Shown: positions 18,609 through 27,087 of the stretch, one piece after another | How the letters are laid out: every line of letters starts with the position of its first letter | Numbering within the stretch: position 1 is the first letter of the stretch | Assembly: GCF_002631185.1 (NCBI RefSeq) | Contig: NZ_PDNU01000007.1 | Location: forward strand, 29,364-93,363 | From: Teichococcus rhizosphaerae | GTDB taxonomy: Bacteria; Pseudomonadota; Alphaproteobacteria; Acetobacterales; Acetobacteraceae | Reading direction: 5' to 3' | DNA: 64,000 nucleotides | Translations under genes and position numbers: made by a program | Notes under the pieces: generated by a model | The model's database searches: none | Told to the model about the DNA's origin: nothing | Seen by the model: the letters and a program-made list of their open reading frames with translations, nothing else

Positions 18609-19816
18609 TGAGTGGAACTCTCCCGAAAACCCGGCGATGGCTGACTGGCACCGCGCTGCTCGCCGCCCTTGTGGCGCTCTCGGCCTGCGCCCCGCAAGCC
18701 TCGGGCCCCGTCTACGCGCCCGCCCCCCTCGCCGGCATGGCCGCCGCGCCGCCGCCGCAGCCCGCCCGCACCAAGGTGGCGCTGCTGCTGCCGCTCACCG
18801 GGCAGAACGCAGCGCTCGGCCAGTCGCTGCTGAACGCCGCGCAGCTCGCCCTGTTCGAGCAGGGCGGGCCGGGCTTCGAGTTCCTGCCGCGCGACACGGG
18901 CGGCACGCCCGCGGGCGCCGCCGAGGCGGCGCGGGCGGCGGTGGCCGAGGGGGCGCGCGTCATCGTGGGGCCGCTGACGGCGCAGGAAACCGCGGCGGTG
19001 ACCAGCCCCGCGCGCGCCGCGGGCGTCCCGGTGCTGCCCTTCACCAACGATGCCAGCCAGGCGGCGCAGCAGGTCTGGCCGCTCGGCATCACCCCGGCGC
19101 AGCAGGTGCGCCGCCTGGTGGCGGCGGCCAATGCCCAGGGGGTGCGGCGCTTCGCCCTGGCCGCGCCGAACGGCGCGCTGGGCCGGCAGATGGCCGAGGC
19201 GCTGCGCGGCGCGGCGAGCGATCTCGGCCTGCCCGCGCCCATCGTCGAGACCTATCCGGCCGCCGCCGCGCCGGGGGTGGTGGCGGCGGAGGTGGCGCGC
19301 AAGATCGGCGCCACCGACGCGGACGCGCCGGCCGAATCGCGCACCGAGATGCTGCTGCTGGGCGAGAGCGGGGCACGGGCGCGGGACTTCGCCGCCGGCC
19401 TCGCCGCGGCGGGGGCGGCGATGCCGCCGCTGCGCCTGGCCGGCCACGCGCTGTGGGGGCATGACGAGAGCATGGGCCAGCAGCCGGCCCTGGCCGGCGC
19501 CTGGTTCCCCGGCCCCGACCCGGCCGCCCGCGGCCATTTCGACGGCCGCTACGAGGCCGCCTTCGGCGAGCGGCCGGCGCGGGTGGTGGGCGTGGCCTAT
19601 GACGCGGCGGCGCTGGCCGCCCGCTCGGTGCGCAACCAGCCGCCCGAAGCGCCGGCACAGATGCCGCTGGGCGAGGTGGTGCTCGGCGCCGATGGCGCGC
19701 TGCGGCTGAACCCGGGCGGGCAGGTGCAGCGGGCGCTCGCGGTCTATGCCATCGCGCCCGGCGCGCCGCCCGGCGTGGCGGCGCCCGCCGAGCTGCCGGG
19801 CGGCGCCGGCTTCTGA
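18569..19816 (+). CDS. LpoA-like penicillin-binding protein activator lipoprotein
   Basis: A 415-residue predicted lipoprotein. The signal peptide RRWLTGTALLAALVALSAC ends in an LSAC lipobox. The mature part is a type I periplasmic-binding fold: KVALLLPLTGQNAALGQSLLN, ARVIVGPLTAQETAAV, VPVLPFTNDAS, and AGAWFPGPDP near the end. This matches the C-terminal domain of LpoA, the outer-membrane lipoprotein activator of PBP1A; the N-terminal TPR domain of E. coli LpoA is absent. The start is TTG 18569, because GGGGAG lies 7 bases upstream and the signal peptide then fits. It overlaps the divergent rsmI start by 40 bp. The rsmI-lpoA neighbourhood supports the call; an ordinary amino-acid-binding protein is the alternative. 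Confidence 0.78.
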   Translation: MSFPRSSRSRPAALSGTLPKTRRWLTGTALLAALVALSACAPQASGPVYAPAPLAGMAAAPPPQPARTKVALLLPLTGQNAALGQSLLNAAQLALFEQGGPGFEFLPRDTGGTPAGAAEAARAAVAEGARVIVGPLTAQETAAVTSPARAAGVPVLPFTNDASQAAQQVWPLGITPAQQVRRLVAAANAQGVRRFALAAPNGALGRQMAEALRGAASDLGLPAPIVETYPAAAAPGVVAAEVARKIGATDADAPAESRTEMLLLGESGARARDFAAGLAAAGAAMPPLRLAGHALWGHDESMGQQPALAGAWFPGPDPAARGHFDGRYEAAFGERPARVVGVAYDAAALAARSVRNQPPEAPAQMPLGEVVLGADGALRLNPGGQVQRALAVYAIAPGAPPGVAAPAELPGGAGF

Positions 19817-19887
19817 GCGGATGGTGGGGAGGAACGCGGCGGGGAGCCTTCCCCGCCCCCATGCCGATGCAGCCACCGGAGAGCATG

Positions 19888-21276
19888 ATGGATGAGGAAA
19901 GGCCGGCGCCGCTGCGCTGGCTGGGTTCGGCGGCGCTGATCGGCGGCGTGCCGGTGCTGCTGCTGGCGCTGATGGCCCTGAGCGGCAAGGCCGACCCCGG
20001 CGCGGCGCTGCTCGCCATGGCGCTCACCGCCCTGGCCGCCCTGGCGCTGGCGCGCCGCTGGCTGGGCAACCTGGCGCGGCTGGCCGCCGTGCTGCGCCGC
20101 GCCGCGGCCGGCGAGGGGGACTGGCCGGGGCCGCCCTCCGCGCCCCCGCTGCTTCCCGCCCTGGCCGAGGTCTCGCAGGGCGTGGCGCGGCTGGCGCGCA
20201 GCCTGGCCGAGCGGGGCGAGCTGCTGGAGCGGATGCGCCGGGCCGACGCCGCCATCCTGGAAAGCCTGCCGGACCCGCTGCTGGTGCTGGGCGCCGACCG
20301 CGCGGCGCTGCGCGCCAACGCCGCCGCCCGCGCGCTCTTCGGCGCCCGCGCCGCCGAGGCCGGGCCGCTGGCGGGGGATGCCGCGGCGCTGCTGCGCCAC
20401 CCGGCGCTGGCCGGCGCGGTGGACCGTGCCCTGGCCGAGGGCACGCGGCAGGCGGCCGATGTCGTGCTGCCCGTGCCGGTGCCGCGCGAGCTGGCCGCGC
20501 AGGTCATCCCGCTCGACCCGCCGCTGTTCGATGGCGGGCGGCTGGTGGTGCTGCTTTCCGACCGCACGCGGGAGCGCGCGGTGGAGCGGATGCGCGCCGA
20601 CTTCGTGGCCAATGCCAGCCATGAGCTGCGCACCCCGCTGGCCAGCCTGATGGGCTTCATCGAGACGCTGCGCGGCCCGGCCCGGGACGACCCGGAGGCG
20701 CGGGCGCGCTTCCTCGACATCATGGCCGAGCAGTCGGAGCGGATGCGGCGGCTGATCGAGGACCTGCTCGGCCTGTCGCGCATCGAGCTGGCCGAGCACC
20801 AGGCGCCGACCGACCGCGTGGCGCTCGCCGTCCTGGCGCGGGGCGAGGCCGAGGCGATGGCGCCGATCCTGGCCAGCCGCCATGTCAGCCTCTCGCTGGA
20901 ACTGGACGAGGCGGCCATCGCCGCCCCCGCCGATGCCGAGCAGCTCGCCCAGGTGCTGCGCAACCTGCTGGAGAACGCGGTGCGCCACGGCCAGCAGGGC
21001 GGCGAGGTGAAGCTCGCCGTGGCGCGGCAGGGCGGCGCGCGCCCCGGCGTGACGATGAGCGTGACCGATGACGGACCTGGCATCGCCCGCGAGCACATCC
21101 CGCGCCTGACGGAGCGCTTCTACCGGGTGGACAAGGCGCGCTCGCGCCATGCGGGCGGCACCGGGCTCGGGCTCGCCATCGTCAAGCACATCGTCAACCG
21201 CCACCGCGGCCAGCTGCACATCGAGAGCCGGGAGGGCGAGGGCGCCACCTTCAAGGTGTGGCTGCCGGCGGAATAG
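19888..21276 (+). CDS. PhoR-like sensor histidine kinase
   Basis: A ~462-residue kinase. Two membrane segments lie in the first ~60 residues (LGSAALIGGVPVLLLALMAL; GAALLAMALTALAALAL). A PAS-like domain follows (AILESLPDPLLVLGADRAALRANAAA), then a HisKA/HATPase core: NASHELRTPLASL with the phospho-His, LLENAVRHG (N box), DDGPGI (G1), the FYRVDKARSRHAGGTGLGLAIVKHIV region (F and G2). The layout is that of PhoR, the phosphate-limitation sensor, but no phoB or pst genes follow, so the name is not assigned. ATG 19888 has GGAG six bases upstream; ATGs at 19861 and 19885 are alternatives. Confidence 0.8.
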   Translation: MDEERPAPLRWLGSAALIGGVPVLLLALMALSGKADPGAALLAMALTALAALALARRWLGNLARLAAVLRRAAAGEGDWPGPPSAPPLLPALAEVSQGVARLARSLAERGELLERMRRADAAILESLPDPLLVLGADRAALRANAAARALFGARAAEAGPLAGDAAALLRHPALAGAVDRALAEGTRQAADVVLPVPVPRELAAQVIPLDPPLFDGGRLVVLLSDRTRERAVERMRADFVANASHELRTPLASLMGFIETLRGPARDDPEARARFLDIMAEQSERMRRLIEDLLGLSRIELAEHQAPTDRVALAVLARGEAEAMAPILASRHVSLSLELDEAAIAAPADAEQLAQVLRNLLENAVRHGQQGGEVKLAVARQGGARPGVTMSVTDDGPGIAREHIPRLTERFYRVDKARSRHAGGTGLGLAIVKHIVNRHRGQLHIESREGEGATFKVWLPAE

Positions 21277-21290
21277 GCCCCCGCCCTCAC

Positions 21291-21398
21291 GCCCGGCGCG
21301 CGGGCGCCCCACCTCATGCCCGGCGCGCAGGCGCCCCACCTCATGCCCGGCGCGCAGGCGCCCCACCTCATGCCAGAGGCGCGGGCGCCCCAACCCCA
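21291..21398. repeat. 27-bp tandem repeat array, about four copies
   Basis: Units start at 21291, 21318, 21345 and 21372. Copies 2 and 3 are identical, copy 1 differs at one base, and copy 4 is degenerate. The core contains GCCCGGCGCGC and GGCGCCCCACCTCAT. The array fills the gap between the convergent phoR-like and DNA-repair genes. It has no unique spacers, so it is not CRISPR. It may have been amplified from an intergenic hairpin. Confidence 0.85.
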
Positions 21399-21432
21399 TC
21401 CGGAGAGGCGCCGCCCTCCGGGGAGCGGGGGA

Positions 21433-22338
21433 TCACTTCGCCCCCGGCTTCTGCCGCCGCCCTGGCGCTTTCGGCTGCTGCCCCAGCATCGCCCGCACCC
21501 GCCCCTCGGCGCCCTTCATCAGCTCCGGGATCACCTCGGCCTCGGGGAGGTTCCTCCAGTACTTCTTGGGCATCTCGGCGCGCATGGCATCCGGCTTCAG
21601 CCGGGCGGGGTTGAAGATGCTGGCGAAGTAGGTGCGCCACAGATCCTCCGCCGCGTCCTCGGCCGGCGCGTCGGCGCGGCGGGCGCCAAGGGTGAAGGCG
21701 AGCGCCGCGCCATCCCAGTGGGCGCAGCGGCGCGGCGTCAGGATCGACCAGCGCAGGATGGCGAAGCGCCGCACGAAGAAGCCCGCCTCCGCCTCGACGA
21801 TGTGGTGCTCCGGCTCGAACCAGGCGACGGAGCGCGGCCCCTCGGCCGTGTCGATCTCCCGGAAGCGGAGAAAGGCGTGCATCTTGTGCGCGTCCCGCCG
21901 CACGGCGCGGGCCATGGCGCCAAGGCGCGCCATGCGCGGCTCGGTCGGGGTGCGCAGCAGGCCGGGGCGGGCGCGGGCGTCCCACAACAGGGAATGGAGC
22001 AGCGCGAAGCGCTCCCGGTCGGCATGGCGCACGGCCAGCTCGGCCATCTCCACGAAGTCGCGCGGCACCGCGAGGGGCGGGCCCACCGCATCCGGCGGCG
22101 GCGGGCCGGTGAAGAGGCCGGGCGGGTCCTCCGGGGTGCGCCATTCCACCGCCTCGGGCGGAATGGCCGCCGCGAGCAGCTTCCGCGCCGCGGCGCGCCA
22201 GGCGGCGAAATCCGCGTAGGAGGGAAGCAGGACGGTGAACGTCTCCGGCGCGGCGCGGCCGGCCCCCGCCCCGCCGGCTTCCCCCCCCTCCCGGGTGCCG
22301 GCGGCGTCCTCCGGCGGGCCGGGCTGGCCACGCGTCAC
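21433..22338 (-). CDS. Putative DNA-metabolism partner of repair radical SAM protein (TIGR03915/DUF4130 type)
   Basis: A 301-residue protein that matches the family found beside the next gene in many bacteria. Family-like stretches are FTVLLPSYADFAAWRAAARKLL, HSLLWDARARPG, ARAVRRDAHKMHAFLRFRE, WFEPEHHIVEAEAGFFVRRF and the C-terminal EMPKKYWRNLPEAEVIPELM. In many genomes this domain is fused to a uracil-DNA-glycosylase-family domain. Here the protein ends without one. Its start overlaps the end of the radical SAM gene by 4 bases, so the two are translated together. A role in DNA repair or modification follows from family association; the reaction is unknown. Confidence 0.78.
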   Translation of the reverse strand: MTRGQPGPPEDAAGTREGGEAGGAGAGRAAPETFTVLLPSYADFAAWRAAARKLLAAAIPPEAVEWRTPEDPPGLFTGPPPPDAVGPPLAVPRDFVEMAELAVRHADRERFALLHSLLWDARARPGLLRTPTEPRMARLGAMARAVRRDAHKMHAFLRFREIDTAEGPRSVAWFEPEHHIVEAEAGFFVRRFAILRWSILTPRRCAHWDGAALAFTLGARRADAPAEDAAEDLWRTYFASIFNPARLKPDAMRAEMPKKYWRNLPEAEVIPELMKGAEGRVRAMLGQQPKAPGRRQKPGAK

Positions 22339-23594
22339 GGGAACAGCGAAAGCTGGCGCGGCCTGGCCTGGGCGCCGAGGCCGGCCGGCGCGGTCAGCAT
22401 GGCGCGCAGGCGGGGCGAGTCCAGCAGGCCCGGGGCGGCGCGATGGTCGGGCGCCAGCAGGAAGGGCGCGACCTTGCGCAGCGGCACGCGCAGCCGCGCC
22501 AGATCGGCCAGCCGCACCCGGCCTTCCTGGCGCGCGGCGAGGATGCGGTCCACGTTGCGCGCGCCAAGGCCCGGCACCCGCAGCAGCAGCTCGCGCGGGG
22601 CGGCGTTGATGTCCACGGGAAAGACGGCGCGGTGCTTCAGCGCCCAGGCCAGCTTGGGGTCGATCTCCAGGTCCAGCATGCCGCCCTCGCCGCCCGAGAG
22701 AATTTCCTCCGTGCCGAAGCCGTAGAAGCGCAGCAGCCAGTCCGCCTGGTACAGCCGGTGCTCGCGCAGCAGCGGCGGCGGCGCCGGCGGCAGCAGGCTG
22801 GATGCCTCGGGGATCGGCGAGTAGCCGGAATAATAGACCCGGCGCAGCCCGTACTTCTCGTAAAGCTCGGCCCCCTTGCCGAGGATGCTCCGGTCGTCGC
22901 TGTCATCGGCGCCGACGATCATCTGCGTGGACTGCCCGGCCGGCGCGAAGCGCGGCGGCGCGGCGCGGCGAGCGGTGCGCTTCGCCTCCCTCGCCTCGGC
23001 GATGCGGGAGGAGAGCTGCTGCATGGCGCCGCCGATGGCGGGCAGGTCCTTCTCGGGGGCCAGCCGCTTCAGGCTCGCCACCTGTGGCAGCTCCACATTG
23101 ATCGAGAGCCGGTCCGCCCAGCGCCCCGCCTCGGCCAGCAGCTCCGGCGCGGCCTCGGGGATGGTCTTGAGGTGGATGTAGCCGAGGAAGCCATGCTCCT
23201 CCCGCAGCGTGCGCGCCACGCGGATGAGCTGCTCTATCGTGTAATCCGGGCTGCGGATGATGCCGGAGGAGAGGAACAGCCCCTCGATGTAGTTGCGCCG
23301 GTAGAAGGCCAGCGTCAGCTTCACCAGCTCGGCCACGGTGAAGCGGGCGCGCGGCACGTTGGAGGTGGCGCGGTTGATGCAGTAGGCGCAGTCGAACACG
23401 CAGGCATTGGTCAGCAGCACCTTCAGCAGCGAGATGCAGCGGCCATCCGGCGCATAGGCGTGGCAGATGCCCATGCCCTCCGTGCTGCCGAGCCCGCCCG
23501 CGCGCGAATCCCGCTTCTCCGTGCCCGAGGAGGCGCAGGAGGCGTCGTACTTGGCGGCATCGGCAAGCAGGGCGAGCTTGGCACGGAGGTCCAT
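22335..23594 (-). CDS. Putative DNA repair/modification radical SAM protein (TIGR03916 type)
   Basis: A ~419-residue radical SAM enzyme. The [4Fe-4S] cysteines appear as NACVFDCAYC (C-x3-C-x2-C), preceded by a conserved YAPDGRCISLLKVLL segment. Later come GLFLSSGIIRSPDYT, LKTIPEAAPELL and RRVYYSGYSPIPEAS. A C-terminal helix-hairpin-helix (LLRVPGLGARNVDRIL) suggests DNA binding. It belongs to a conserved pair with the downstream gene, which it overlaps by 4 bases. A LexA-type box lies ~20 bases upstream of ATG 23594; TTG 23600 is an alternative start. The lesion or modification acted on is not known. Confidence 0.82.
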   Translation of the reverse strand: MDLRAKLALLADAAKYDASCASSGTEKRDSRAGGLGSTEGMGICHAYAPDGRCISLLKVLLTNACVFDCAYCINRATSNVPRARFTVAELVKLTLAFYRRNYIEGLFLSSGIIRSPDYTIEQLIRVARTLREEHGFLGYIHLKTIPEAAPELLAEAGRWADRLSINVELPQVASLKRLAPEKDLPAIGGAMQQLSSRIAEAREAKRTARRAAPPRFAPAGQSTQMIVGADDSDDRSILGKGAELYEKYGLRRVYYSGYSPIPEASSLLPPAPPPLLREHRLYQADWLLRFYGFGTEEILSGGEGGMLDLEIDPKLAWALKHRAVFPVDINAAPRELLLRVPGLGARNVDRILAARQEGRVRLADLARLRVPLRKVAPFLLAPDHRAAPGLLDSPRLRAMLTAPAGLGAQARPRQLSLFP

Positions 23595-23614
23595 GGGCAA
23601 TGGTCCGAGGTTTC

Positions 23615-23629
23615 GTTCCCTATGTGTTC
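23615..23629. promoter_or_regulatory. LexA (SOS) box, GTTC-N7-GTTC
   Basis: GTTCCCTATGTGTTC matches the direct-repeat operator bound by LexA in alphaproteobacteria (GTTC-N7-GTTC). It lies ~20 bases upstream of the radical SAM repair gene, where a repressor would block transcription. A chance match somewhere in 64 kb is possible; the position in front of a repair-like operon is what raises confidence. Confidence 0.55.
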
Positions 23630-23805
23630 ATGAGCGGCCGGATGCCAAGCCCCTTCGCGGAACCGTGGCGAAGGGCAAATTCGTTCTTCCGATGAAACGT
23701 TCTGGTGGCTGCCCAGCCGGCTCGGGCGGCCCGGCACCTCCGGATGGTCCCTGGCCCGCTTTTCCCCAACCGGCCGCGCTCGATCCGCCCCTTCCGGCCA
23801 TAGCC

Positions 23806-24975
23806 TCAGCGCAGCAGCGCCGGCAGCAGCGCGTCCAGCCGGAGCCGCCCTTCCCAGGTCGCGGCGAGCCGCCCTTCCGGGGTCCAGGCCAGGTAGTCCT
23901 CGTCGAGGCAGGCGGCCAGCATGGCCGGGTCCACCGCGTCCGCCAGCGACAGGCCGGTCCGCGCCTGGAGCCGCGCCGGGTCCACCCCCTCGGACAGGCG
24001 CAGCCCCATCAGCAGCGCCTCGCGCGCGCGGTCGGTGGGGGAGAGGGTCTCGGTGGCGGTGACGGCGTGGCCCTGCGCCTCGACGCGCGCCAGCCATTCC
24101 TCGGGGCCGCGGTGCCGGCGCGCCGCCACCAGCCCCTCGCGCAGCGTCAGCCGCTGATGCGCGCCGGCGCCGATGCCGAGATAGTCGCCATAGCGCCAAT
24201 AGGCGAGGTTGTGCCGGCTTTCCGAGCCCGGCCTGGCGTAGTTCGAGACCTCATAGGGCAGCAGGCCGAAGCGCGCCGCCTCCTCGCCGGTGGCGAAGTA
24301 GAGGGCGGCGGCCTCCTCCCCCTCCGGCAGGGCGAAGGCACCGCGCGCATGCTCGGTGGCGAAGCGCGTGCCGGGCTCGATGGTGAGCTGGTAGAGCGAG
24401 AGGTGGTCGGCCGCCAGCGCCAGGGCGCGCCGCAGCTCGGCGCGCCACTCGGCCACCGCCTGTCCCGGCCGGGCATAGATCAGGTCGAAGGACAAGCGCG
24501 GGAACAGGCCGCGCGCCGCCTCCAGCGCGGCGATGGCCTGCCCGGCGTCGTGCCTGCGGCCGAGGAAGCCCAGCGCCGCGTCGTTCAGCGCCTGCACGCC
24601 GAGGCTGGCGCGGTTCACCCCGGCGGCGCGGATCTCGGCCAGGCGCGAAACCTCCACGCTGGTCGGGTTGGCCTCCAGCGTGATCTCGATATCCGCCAGG
24701 GGCGGGAAAAGCCGGGTGGCGTCGGCGACGATGCCGGCCACCACCTCCGGCGGCATCAGGCTCGGCGTGCCGCCGCCGAAGAAGATGGAGGCGAGCGGCC
24801 GCCCGCCCTGCCCGTCCGCCTCCAGCCGCGCCGCCTCGAAGGCCAGCTCCCGCCGCAGGGCGGCGCCAAAGCGCGCCGCGTCCACCCGCTCCCGCACATG
24901 GCTGTTGAAGTCGCAATAGGGGCATTTGGCGGCGCAGAAGGGCCAGTGGACGTAGAGGGCGATCGGCTCGGGCAT
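23806..24975 (-). CDS. hemW: Radical SAM heme chaperone HemW
   Basis: A 389-residue cytosolic radical SAM protein. The cluster cysteines lie at residues 14, 18 and 21 in WPFCAAKCPYCDFNSH. Further motifs are FFGGGTPSLMPPEVV, EITLEANPTSVE, NRASLGVQALND, LIYARPGQ, YEVSNYARPG and HNLAYWRYGDYLGIGAGAH. Although resembling coproporphyrinogen oxidase HemN, the length and the lack of the HemN N-terminal extension place it with HemW, which transfers heme to respiratory proteins. It stands alone on the minus strand with ~210 bases to the upstream repair gene. The usual neighbour rdgB is not present. Confidence 0.88.
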   Translation of the reverse strand: MPEPIALYVHWPFCAAKCPYCDFNSHVRERVDAARFGAALRRELAFEAARLEADGQGGRPLASIFFGGGTPSLMPPEVVAGIVADATRLFPPLADIEITLEANPTSVEVSRLAEIRAAGVNRASLGVQALNDAALGFLGRRHDAGQAIAALEAARGLFPRLSFDLIYARPGQAVAEWRAELRRALALAADHLSLYQLTIEPGTRFATEHARGAFALPEGEEAAALYFATGEEAARFGLLPYEVSNYARPGSESRHNLAYWRYGDYLGIGAGAHQRLTLREGLVAARRHRGPEEWLARVEAQGHAVTATETLSPTDRAREALLMGLRLSEGVDPARLQARTGLSLADAVDPAMLAACLDEDYLAWTPEGRLAATWEGRLRLDALLPALLR

Positions 24976-25032
24976 GGGGGCGGATATGGGCGTGGCGGCC
25001 CTCGGGTGTCGAGAGCGCGTGCCGGGGGGCGG

Positions 25033-25767
25033 CTATGCCAGGGCGCGCCAGGCCATCTCCGCCCCCAGCGCGCCGAGGCCGAGGAAGAAGCCGCGCCGGA
25101 AGGTCTCGGGCCGCACCCGCCCCCGCAGCCAGCCGCCCAGCGCCATGCCCAGCAGCGCCGGCGGCACCGCCAGCAGGGATTGCCCCAGCAGCACCCCCGG
25201 CAGCGCGCCGTGCCAGAGCAGCCCCGCCGCCAGCGCCAGGGTGGAGACGGTGAAGGACAGCCCCAGCGCCTGCACCAGCTCGTCCCGCCCCAGCCCCAGC
25301 GCGCCGAGGAAGGGCACGGCGGGGATGACGAACACGCCCGTGGCGCCGGTGACGGCGCCCGTGGCCAGACCCGCCAGCGGCGCCGTCCAGTGCTCGGCGC
25401 GGCGCGGCACGCGCAGGCCAGGGCGTGCGAGGCCAATGGCGGCATAGGCCAGCAGGGTCAGCCCCAGCGCCGCCACCGGCCAGCGCGAATCCTCCCGCGC
25501 GATCAGCCCGGCGCCGAGCAGGGTGCCGGCCAGGATGCCCAGCATCATGCCGCCCAGCCGCCGCAGCAGCGCACCGAAGCGCGGCCCGGCGAGAAGCTGC
25601 CAGAGATTCGTCACCAGCGAAGGCAGGACCAGCAGCGCCGCGGCCTGGGCAGGCGGCATGAGCACGCCCAGCAGGCCCATCGCCACCGTCGGCAGGCCGA
25701 GGCCGATGACGCCCTTGACCAGCCCGGCCAGCAGGAACACGGCCAGGACGTACAGCATCTCCACCAT
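25033..25767 (-). CDS. TauE/SafE-family membrane permease
   Basis: A 244-residue integral membrane protein with about eight hydrophobic segments and the family's two-fold repeat: LAGLVKGVIGLGLPTVAMGLL in the first half and GLATGAVTGATGVFVIPAVPFL in the second. Members export or import sulfite, sulfoacetate or other small organosulfur or carboxylate anions. GGGAGG lies 4 bases before ATG 25767. It is divergent from a LysR-type regulator, the standard set-up for a regulator controlling its neighbour, so it may be induced by an unknown anion. Confidence 0.8.
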   Translation of the reverse strand: MVEMLYVLAVFLLAGLVKGVIGLGLPTVAMGLLGVLMPPAQAAALLVLPSLVTNLWQLLAGPRFGALLRRLGGMMLGILAGTLLGAGLIAREDSRWPVAALGLTLLAYAAIGLARPGLRVPRRAEHWTAPLAGLATGAVTGATGVFVIPAVPFLGALGLGRDELVQALGLSFTVSTLALAAGLLWHGALPGVLLGQSLLAVPPALLGMALGGWLRGRVRPETFRRGFFLGLGALGAEMAWRALA

Positions 25768-25783
25768 CGATCCTCCCGGCGCC

Positions 25784-25812
25784 GGGGGAATGAACCCCCT
25801 TGGCTTTTTTTC
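25784..25812 (+). terminator. Terminator-like hairpin in the tauE-lysR divergent region
   Basis: GGGGG (25784-25788) pairs with CCCCC (25795-25799) around AATGAA, and a run of eight T follows at 25805-25812. It reads as a small intrinsic terminator on the plus strand. No plus-strand gene ends here, so it may attenuate the lysR leader or block antisense transcription. Confidence 0.35.
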
Positions 25813-25922
25813 GCTGGTCCACAGGGGCGCGCCCGCGGCGACACCCTCCGGCGAAGCCTGGGCGGGCGCAATGCGGATCTGGCATAGTCAGGCTTCGGCC
25901 CGCACGAAGGCACAGCCGCCCC

Positions 25923-26876
25923 ATGCATCTCGACCTGACGGATCTGCGCCTGTTCCGGCATGTGGCGGAGGCCGGCAGCATCACGGCGGGCGCGGCGCGG
26001 GCGGGGCTGGCGCTCGCCTCGGCCAGCACGAGGCTGCGGGACATGGAGGCGCAGGCCGGCGTGGCGCTGCTGCTGCGCGGGCGGCGCGGCGTCAGCCTCA
26101 CCCCGGCGGGCCTCGCCCTGCTGCACCATGCCCGGCTGGTGGCGCAGCAGGTGGAGCGGATGCGCGGCGAGCTGGGCGAGTATGCGCGCGGCCTGAAGGG
26201 CCATGTGCGGCTGCTGGCCAACACCGCCGCCACCGCCGAGCTGCTGCCCGAGCCGCTGGCGCGCTTCCTGGCCGCGCATCCGCAGGTGGATATCGACCTC
26301 CGGGAATGCCCCAGCGCCGAAGTCGCCCGGGGCGTGGCCGAGGGCCTGGCCGAGCTGGGCGTGGCGGCCGGCCATGCCGACCTGTCCGGGCTGGAGGCCC
26401 TGCCCTTCCGCGCCGAGCGGCTGGTGCTGGTGGCGCCGCCGGGCCACGCCCTGGCCGGGCGGCGGGCGGTGGGGCTGGCGGAGGCGCTGGGCTGGGAGTT
26501 CATCGGGCTCGGCGCGGAGAGCGCGCTGCAGCGGCATGTGGCGGGCCACGCGGCGCGCGCCGGCCTGCGGCTGCGGCTGCGCATCCAGGCGCCGGGGCCG
26601 GAGGCGGCCTGCCGCATGGCGGCGCTCGGCGCCGGGCTGGCCATCGTGCCCGAGGCGGCGGCCCGGCGCGCGGCGGCGCCCCTCGCCCTGCTGCGGCTGG
26701 AGGAGCCCTGGGCCGAGCGCCGGCTCAGCCTGCTGCGGCGGCGCGGCGTTTCCCTGCCCCTGCATGCGGAGCGGCTGCTGGCGCACCTGGCCGGCTGCGC
26801 CGGAGCCGCGCCACCCCATGGCGCGGGCGCCACGTTGCTCGGGAATGTCATGCCCGCCCGTGGCGGTTTGCCTTGA
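25923..26876 (+). CDS. LysR-family transcriptional regulator
   Basis: A 317-residue regulator. The N-terminal winged helix reads LTDLRLFRHVAEAGSITAGAARAGLALASASTRLRDMEAQAGVALLLRGRRGVSLTPAG, the classic LysR pattern. It is followed by a linker helix and a two-lobed effector domain (LRLLANTAATAELLPEPLARFLAAHPQVDIDLRE; VLVAPPGHALAG; AALGAGLAIVPEAAA). The start is the ATG at 25923, where the HTH alignment begins. It diverges from the TauE-type permease, which is its most likely target. The ~155-base gap holds the terminator-like hairpin. The ligand is unknown. Confidence 0.85.
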   Translation: MHLDLTDLRLFRHVAEAGSITAGAARAGLALASASTRLRDMEAQAGVALLLRGRRGVSLTPAGLALLHHARLVAQQVERMRGELGEYARGLKGHVRLLANTAATAELLPEPLARFLAAHPQVDIDLRECPSAEVARGVAEGLAELGVAAGHADLSGLEALPFRAERLVLVAPPGHALAGRRAVGLAEALGWEFIGLGAESALQRHVAGHAARAGLRLRLRIQAPGPEAACRMAALGAGLAIVPEAAARRAAAPLALLRLEEPWAERRLSLLRRRGVSLPLHAERLLAHLAGCAGAAPPHGAGATLLGNVMPARGGLP

Positions 26877-27087
26877 CCCGCCCCCTGGCGATCCCCAAGC
26901 ATTGGCACCGTGATGAGCAGCCAAGGCGCGACCCCAGAATCGCGGGGCGCGCAGGGTCCGGTCGCTTGACCCGAGGCCCCGCGCCCCGCACATCCGCCCG
27001 GAACGCCGCCCCGTGCCGGGGCGGGCCCGGAAAGCGTGCATGCGAATGCGCCCCTCCGGGTGTCGCTGCCCCAGGGTTCCCCGCATC

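Noticed and set aside
21291..21398. CRISPR array
   Set aside because: The 27-bp repeats are contiguous with no unique spacers, and no cas genes are near.
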